Positions 58,436-64,000 of a stretch of DNA of 64,000 nucleotides are shown here, one piece after another; positions within the stretch are counted from its first letter, which is position 1, and each line of letters opens with the position of its first letter. The stretch is taken from NCBI RefSeq assembly GCF_043641665.1, contig NC_092192.1, positions 22,409,978-22,473,977 on the forward strand, written 5' to 3'. Both the position numbers and the translations under genes were made by a program. The notes beneath the pieces were generated by a model. That model ran no database searches and had not been told where the DNA came from. It saw only the letters and a list, made by a program, of their open reading frames with translations. Source of the stretch: Enoplosus armatus (Eukaryota > Chordata > Actinopteri > Centrarchiformes > Enoplosidae).

Positions 58436-58535
58436 AAAAAAAAAAAAAAAAAAAAAAACATTACTCAGACCTCAGAGAGGAAGCCTATGTGAGGACTTGA
58501 CGTCATTTTGGTCGCGCGAACGTTCAAATTTGGCC

Positions 58536-58545
58536 TGATTGACAG
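58536..58545 (+). promoter_or_regulatory. PREP/PBX consensus site
   Basis: TGATTGACAG is the canonical composite decamer bound by PBX-PREP/MEIS heterodimers. It lies in the intron of a PREP gene, about 520 bases upstream of its second coding exon. A TGACGTCA lies 30 bases upstream (58498-58505). The nearby R1 fragment means that repeat origin cannot be excluded. Confidence 0.45.
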
Positions 58546-58800
58546 CAGTTCGGGGATGCAGGTTTAAGCGGCTGAATTGGTCTGGGGGTTTTTTTTTTCT
58601 GGTCGCAAAAACACCAGCAGGGGTAAGCCCGTGCTAAAGCTAATCAAAAGCTAATTATGGCGTCGCGGTTGTGGTCCATTCAGTTTAGATCGTTTTAACT
58701 GTAAATCAATACATTGAAACACATTTTCTTGATTTTGCTTACGCGCCTGATTTGTTCAAACGTAACATGAAACCTTTTTATAGGCTTAAAGGGTCAAGTC

Positions 58801-58874
58801 TGTCGGTCGGCCATCATCATTTTGGTCCAGATGGAAATGCTATTAGATGGGTTGCCGTGAAATTGGTACAGACC
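58801..58874 (+). mobile_element. Teleost dispersed repeat R1, fragment 3
   Basis: TTTGGTCCAGATGGAAATGC, TTAGATGGGTTGCCGTGAAA and TTGGTACAGACC correspond to the left module of R1 (copy 1 at 48011). Flanking sequence to about 58990 may belong to another repeat. Confidence 0.55.
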
Positions 58875-59063
58875 ATGGACTGTTTATAAAGATGGCTGAC
58901 GCATATCCGCTTCCTCCCATTGTACAAAATTTTTTTTTATAGCACCAAATAACTCATCAGAAAAACGAACACTTGAACAAACATCAGCGTGATAAGAGCG
59001 ACCTGAAATGTATTTGGCGTGTAACAAGTAACTTTGTGATCGTTTCATGTGCCCCCCCCCCAG

Positions 59064-59200
59064 ATGACGGGCACCACTCAGCAGAACACCAAGACCCCAC
59101 AGGTCCATATCCCAGCAGCCTCTGCAGCAGGAAATACCTCTGTCAGTGTGACCCTTGACCCCCAGGCCCAGCTTGAATCTGACAAGAGGGCCGTTTACAG
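59064..59200 (+). CDS. pknox2: PKNOX2 (PREP2) homeobox protein, second coding exon
   Basis: This 137-base exon opens in phase 0 after a C10-CAG acceptor and ends AC AG|GTAGGTCC, two bases into an Arg codon. It encodes residues 30-74. It begins MTGTTQQNTKTPQVHIPAAS and ends LDPQAQLESDKRAVY(R). The last part matches the vertebrate PKNOX2 sequence DPQAQLEADKRAVYR just before the first MEIS/PREP homology region (HR1), which binds PBX. PKNOX1 has a different, shorter sequence here (VDKQAIYR), so this is PKNOX2 rather than PKNOX1. The HR1 exon (RHPLFPLL...) is not in the remaining 4.8 kb, so the gene is cut by the window edge and is not broken. Confidence 0.95.
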
Positions 59201-59767
59201 GTAGGTCCAATATCCCGTTGTCGGGTCTGTACGTCTGCACGAATCTGAACCAAAAAACACATTTGCCAGAATGATCACAGTTAACGCGAAGCCCTGACCA
59301 AAGCCAACCAGCAGTGAAACACCCTTTTTGGTGAATAAACGTGGCAAATTTGTCAAAGTAGTTTTTGGCAATGCGTGCCATTCTGCCCTTGAATTTTCCT
59401 TTCCGTTCGTTCCTCCTTTGAAGTAATTATTGCATGTTCTCTCTAGCCCCACGCTGGCTTCAAGAAATTGTACCGAATCGACTTTTAATGTGCTACTTGC
59501 CGACGAAGGCCACGCGCAACTAGTCTTGTTTTTAATATGTTCTCTTAAACTAGCCGTGAAATAAAAGCTCTCGAAAATAGTACTGGGAGGGTGCCTCCTT
59601 CAATTTTCACTTAGTGTCGTTCATAAACCAAAGAGCACCTCCAGTAAACGCTTTCGCTCATCAAAGGCGAGCAAAAGCACCCTCCTCCTTCTCGTTCAAA
59701 TTCAATAAATTGACTTTAAAGTAAGCATCTGATATACTGGCAGTGGTCGGGCTTCTCTACAGTGTGT

Positions 59768-59836
59768 ATTGGGACGGGCTCTAGCCTCTCGTGGTTCTGA
59801 TTATTCGGGTGAGACAGTGAATGAATGCATGCGTGA
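59768..59836 (+). mobile_element. Possible decayed SINE tail
   Basis: TTGGGACGGGCTCTAGCCTC, then GATTATTCGGGTGAGACAG and TGAATGAATGCATG, resemble the teleost repeat ending 'GGGATAGGCTCCAGC ... GGATAAGCGG ... (ATGA)n'. The match is weak. Confidence 0.3.
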
Positions 59837-60677
59837 ATTCCTGCTTTCCAGTCGCTGTATTGGGTTATAAGCCAATACAGGAGAGGGCTAAAGGAAACCA
59901 AAAAGCACGCATTTAAACAGAGAATGTTCATCGGGCAAACAGAGTTGTTTTTTGTGCGAGGCTCCAGACTCAAATTGTAAAAACGTCATTTATTTCTCTT
60001 TCACGCCAACAGTCATTTTCAAAGGTAAGCGTCGCTCTTCAAGTGGTAGAGACCTCATTTTGGAATGAAACTGCTGGTTTGCTAATACTTCTATTTGCTA
60101 ATAGTACTTCCTGCACTTGTGTGAAAAGAGATTTCAGTTGTGTGTCAAAAATGAATGCACCTGAACCATCCCTGATCTTCGAAGATTCTTCTGTCGGTAG
60201 ACGTGTTTGAGATGAATTCGTCTCGGAGTAAAAAGCATTGTGAGGTGTTGTCAGCTGTACATAAGCTTTTTGCTTTTTCCTCACCCTGTTTACAGATCAC
60301 CCCACAGCCATTTGTTCCAAATTTGAATCTTATATTTACCGTGTTGAACCCCTCGAAGGCACCACCTTGTTAGGTGTAGGAAAATAGGGAAGAAAACCAC
60401 TGCTGGGTGAAACCCAAAACTCTAGTGAAAAAAAAATAAATAAATAAATAAAAAAAACACCTCACTCCTCTCTCAGCTTATCACTAGAATATTGATGCAC
60501 CCACATAATGAGCTTGTATTATCTATTTATGAAGTAAATTATTCAAAATACAGCCACTTTTAATCGAGCTGGGTGATCTCCCGGTGTAGGCAGCAAACCA
60601 ACAACTTACTGGGTTTGTCGAGTCGAGTAAGGCACAAGCTGCGCTGCGCCGTCTGGCGCTGCCCCCGTCCTGTAGCG

Positions 60678-60842
60678 ATGACACTGCAGACTGCGTTGGG
60701 CCGTCTGTCCCGGCTCCTCGGGTCCCACCCGCGGGCACCGCCACTGCTGTCTGAGGAGGTGCGAGCCCCCCCCTGCTCGGGCCTGAGGCGAGCTGCTGTA
60801 AAGTCCTCAGCAGCTCCTCTGAGATACCAGGCTGCCTTTGAT
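60678..60842 (+). CDS. Unrecognised candidate first exon with a mitochondrial-presequence-like product
   Basis: From the ATG at 60678 an open frame of exactly 55 codons reaches a plausible donor, TTTGAT|GTGAGC, in phase 0. The product starts MTLQTALGRLSRLLGSHPRA. Its first 20 residues are rich in Arg, Leu and Ser with no acidic residue, like a mitochondrial targeting peptide, and LRRAAVKSSAAPLRY follows. The local GC and CpG content is high compared with its surroundings, as at a promoter. I cannot name a family. It could be the start of an unrelated gene nested in the pknox2 intron, a pseudogene exon, or chance in GC-rich DNA; no second exon was found. Confidence 0.2.
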
Positions 60843-60870
60843 GTGAGCAGCCATGTTTGGAGCAGCTCCG

Positions 60871-60893
60871 GGTGGTGGTGGTGGTGGTGGTGG
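60871..60893 (+). repeat. (GGT)n trinucleotide repeat
   Basis: Seven to eight GGT units just downstream of the candidate donor at 60842. Confidence 0.92.
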
Positions 60894-62396
60894 TTTTGAG
60901 GGGAGGGAGGGGGGGGCTCAGTCCAAATCAGCCCCTCTTCCACTTCCACACAGGTTTTTTTTTTTTTCGATCTCTCCACTTTCCCCCCCCTCTTCCTTCC
61001 CTAAACCACAAACACAGGAAAGCAAAAACAGACGTGTTTTATAACGACATCGAGCTCACTATTTACACGTTAATTTAAGTACGGTCGCAGCTATCCAGCT
61101 CTCCCGTCTTCTATGGAGAATACATGAATGTTAATAATGCTAGTGTACTTTATTAGCTGCTTGATTGGAGTGCCTCTATAAGGGCTGGGATCTGTGTATC
61201 CGTTCTTGGGTGCATTAATTAGCGCCGAACTGTTTTAAAACGCGCACAGTAGAAGAGGACGCTGTGAGCCAAATCCCACGGGAACATCATAGCTTAAGTC
61301 TTCCATATTGCAGTTTACATGGAAGCTTTTACATGTTTTGTTTTGTTTTTGTATAAATCGGCTGTAGATGGCAACATAAACACAAGGCTCTAGTTAATAC
61401 CAAAAAGCAGGACCCCCCCCCACCCACCCATGTGAAGAGAGGACTGCTGACACCTCGTCGATTAAATCTCCCGTCTTGTAGTGCAATATAAAGCGTACGT
61501 TTAGAGTTTAAAGTACCATTTTGTTGGCACTAATGTGTGAATGGGAACACTTTCTGAATATGAAAATAATAGTAAAAAAATATTGAACGCATATAGGACC
61601 ACGTCTTCAGCACACCTGTAAAACTACGTCCGTCCCCCCCCACCCCAATTGAACAATGCTAGAAATGGTTGGTACTTAATGGCCAACCCCTGGTTCATGG
61701 TTTCTAGGGAGTACGAGCTGGAACGAACAGCTGGGCGTCGGTAGGTGTATTTTTCTTTGCATGTTGGACAGAGCCAGCGCTCGCCGTCACCTCCTGCCTC
61801 CGGTCTTGATGCTAAGCTAGGCTAACCACGTTGTGATTCCAGCACGAGATTTATACTTCTCACCTCACTCGCAAATAAGCATATTTCCCAAAATGCTATT
61901 CCTTGTATATACTAATACATACATACATATCTATAAATATAGACACACACACACACATATATATATTTTTTTTTTTTTTGGCAAAACAACACTGCTAACA
62001 CAGCTCTTTGATGTTAAGCAGTGGAACTACTTCTTTGATGAATATTCCCCTGACATGGTATATTTGCAAACATAACTTAATGCAGAAAATGTGTTTCATT
62101 TTCCCATGCATTGAACTACATTAACGCAAAGACGGATTTCTTCATTTGTCCCGGTACAGGAGACTTTGCATGGACAGAGACACTCTGATACGCCACAGAG
62201 GATTCAATAGAGTGCTTAACATAGTCATCGTCAGGCTCACCTCCTCTGCAGCGCTATCAGTTAGTGAGAGGATTCATTACCTTAGAATACATTTAAAGGG
62301 GTGCTCCTGCAATTCAGTTTTCAGCACTTCCACAAAATCCCTTTAAAGAGCACCAGGGTCCGTATTATTTCATTTTACAGGCAAATACAGCTGTCT

Positions 62397-62551
62397 GGCC
62401 CTCACAGCAAGATGGTTTTCGGGGTGCGAAACCTGCAGGCCGGCCCGGCTGGGGCCCTTCTGTGTGGAGTTTGCATGCAGGTTAACTGGCGACCCTCTCC
62501 GAAAAGGACAAGCGGCTGTAGCTAACGGATGGATGGATGGATGGATGGATG
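62397..62551 (+). mobile_element. SINE-like teleost repeat with (GGAT)n tail
   Basis: TGGCCCTCACAGCAAGATGG, GCTGGGGCCCTTCTGTGTGG, AGTTTGCATGCAGGTTAACTGG, CGACCCTCTCCG and GACAAGCGGCTGTAG, then six GGAT units. These are, in order, parts of a very common teleost repeat, with a large internal deletion at the GTTTGCATG/GCAGGTTAA join. Confidence 0.65.
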
Positions 62552-62859
62552 ATCAGTGTCCGAAGGACGAGAATTAAAACAAGACGGGAACTTGACTTAC
62601 TTAGCGGTTAAATGGTGCTACGGCGAACACAGAGCCAAGCCGAGTGTGTGAACGTGTATGATGGCCAATTAAAATGCTGTGATCAACAGCGTCAGAGGCA
62701 GCGCTGAGCTCAGGGAGCAACAAGAGCTCAGGACTCCCCAGCATGTGCTGCTGAAATATGATCATTTGTAGCTCTTAAGTGAAATCCTCGCTGTTCTGTA
62801 TTCAGGGGAGGCAGAGCAGATTAGAAATTTTTTTTTTTGGGGGGTGGGGGGCGAATTAT

Positions 62860-63340
62860 TTTTGCCCATGCAAGGAGCTAATGACTAAACGCACCTTGTT
62901 ACCTTGTTATAAACGCAATTAAATTTGACTTCACAAGTCGCCGTCTCCCACAGTGAGTCAAATTATGCAAAAAGACACAAATAGCACTCTTATTTTAATA
63001 GAAGTCAGATCCGCCGGTGTTCCTGCCTCGGCACAGTGCTCATATGGGGGGGGGGGGGCTGTAGCCTCTGAAAGGAGGAGAGCACGGAGAATCAACATCT
63101 CTGCCATTTTTCTTTAATTATTTTGCTCGGGAAGCCTGTGCGGGCTTTTAATGTTTCTTTTTCGCTAATTGCCAGAATGCCAACTTTATGAGGAGATGTG
63201 TGGTTTCCTCTCTTCCCCCTCTCTGTCTCTCTGCCTACTTTGTTATTAGCGGCGGAGTGAACGTGTGATAGGGTAATTAGCCTAATGAGTTGTGGCATTT
63301 ACTATAAAGATCCTTCTGGATTCTCTGCATCTTATTAAAA
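62860..63340. promoter_or_regulatory. Candidate conserved non-coding element I
   Basis: Many AATT/ATTA cores without simple repeats: ACGCAATTAAATTTGAC, TCAAATTATGCAAAAAG, TTTAATTATTTTGC, CGCTAATTGCCAG, GTTATTAGCGG and GGTAATTAGCCTAATGAG. One G11 run interrupts it at about 63046-63057. Inference from composition. Confidence 0.38.
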
Positions 63341-64000
63341 AGCCAGCGAAGCTTTTTGTTTTTCAGGTTGCGGATGCGGCGGCTGATGGAGTCGCAGATT
63401 CGAGACGGAAACAAGCACTTAATTGAAAGAGACATCATAATAAGTCCTTTTTTTTGTTTTTCCCCCAAAAAACAAAAAAACAGAAATGTCCTTGTGATGC
63501 TTAGAAACAGCTCGGGTAGAAGAGCCGTGTTTACCCGAACGCTCTGTTTTAAGGTCACGCTTTAATGAGTTTGTTTGAGTTAAACCGCTCGCTCGCTTTA
63601 CAACGTAGAGAACTCAGGGAATCGACGGTGAACAGCAAGACAAGTGTGTTACACATCTGCTGCGTACAGTACGAGCTTCACATCCGCTGCATCTCCACGG
63701 TCTGCGCGCTATTCCAGAAAGAGCAGCTCTCTTGCCTAAATTGTCTAGAATAAAATTTTTTTTTAAAAAAAAGACACAATCTGCCGTTTGGGTGTATTTC
63801 AGCAGAATGTATTGGTCGAACATGTTGATCTCCACTTGGCTTAAGAAACAGTTGTCCGTGATGTGCAACACGTTTTTTTATTCGCATCAGGAAAGGGAAA
63901 AGAAATTGGGATTTATTCTGTGTTTTGACAGTGGTGGGATGCTTTCACAAAGATGCCAGTGTTGCGGCGCAGAGCCCTGCGTGGTGCATATCATCTTTCC

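Larger units (their letters stand above)
56384..59063 (+). other. pknox2: pknox2 intron between coding exons 1 and 2
   Basis: This 2.7-kb intron has a GTCAGA donor and a C10-CAG acceptor. It holds (TA)18 at 56914-56949, a 12-base palindrome AGTGACGTCACT at 57039-57050, (GAA)n at 57908-57926 and A27 at 58022-58048. A23 lies at 58436-58458, a PREP/PBX decamer at 58536-58545 and a repeat R1 fragment at 58801-58874. 57560-57850 and 58170-58435 are repeat-poor candidate regulatory stretches. Confidence 0.85.
59201..64000 (+). other. pknox2: pknox2 next intron (partial)
   Basis: No coding exon matching the expected next PKNOX2 segment is present. It holds a possible SINE-tail remnant at 59768-59836, an unexplained open frame with a donor at 60678-60842 and (GGT)n at 60871-60893. 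Further on are a SINE-like fragment at 62397-62551, T11-G6 at 62828-62844 and a repeat-poor AT-rich stretch at 62860-63340. The window ends inside the intron. Confidence 0.7.

Noticed and set aside
58884..59381. A 165-codon minus-strand frame across the second pknox2 coding exon
   Set aside because: It is the antisense of a confidently identified exon plus intron, and no family similarity was recognised.
59201..64000. Search for the next PKNOX2 exon (RHPLFPLL..., HR1 region)
   Set aside because: No frame in the remaining sequence reads this motif, so the exon must lie beyond the window.
1..64000. CRISPR arrays, operons, phage or other prokaryotic defence systems
   Set aside because: The sequence is vertebrate nuclear DNA with introns and teleost repeats. 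The regular repeats present are microsatellites without spacers.

Overview
This is vertebrate nuclear DNA, and almost certainly from a teleost fish. The reasons are the split genes with GT/AG introns, the very dense (CA)n, (GA)n and (TA)n microsatellites, and several dispersed repeats that I recognise as teleost-wide families. Coding density is very low. Only two genes can be named with confidence, and together they reproduce the vertebrate tmem218-pknox2 neighbourhood (human 11q24.2).

Layout. Positions 774-5614, minus strand: all three coding exons of tmem218, a 115-residue ciliary transition-zone membrane protein. About 5.6-7.3 kb: the divergent intergenic region, with an X-box-like RFX motif touching the tmem218 start codon and an inverted pair of CCAAT boxes. 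About 7.3-8.3 kb: a CpG-bearing block with a candidate 5' exon of pknox2 (plus strand, good donor at 7527/7528), followed by a 160-bp polypurine tract. About 7.5-56.3 kb: what I read as the giant first intron of pknox2. It holds microsatellites, long G/C and A/T homopolymers, decayed teleost repeats, and several repeat-poor, homeodomain-core-rich stretches that look like candidate conserved non-coding elements. 56277-56383 and 59064-59200, plus strand: the first two coding exons of pknox2 (PREP2, a TALE homeobox factor), giving its first 74 residues. The remaining exons, including the MEIS-interaction region and the homeodomain, lie beyond 64000.

How it fits together. tmem218 and pknox2 are transcribed divergently and do not share a pathway. 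The long intron most likely acts as regulatory territory for pknox2, as is usual for developmental TALE genes. A perfect PREP/PBX consensus decamer lies about 520 bp upstream of the second coding exon, which raises the possibility of autoregulation. The pknox2 leader carries a start-stop upstream ORF immediately before the main start. No prokaryotic system, CRISPR array, tRNA, rRNA or intact transposon gene was found. Conservation, expression and repeat identity could not be computed here. Repeat-family assignments rest on memory of teleost consensus sequences, and the conserved-element calls are inference.
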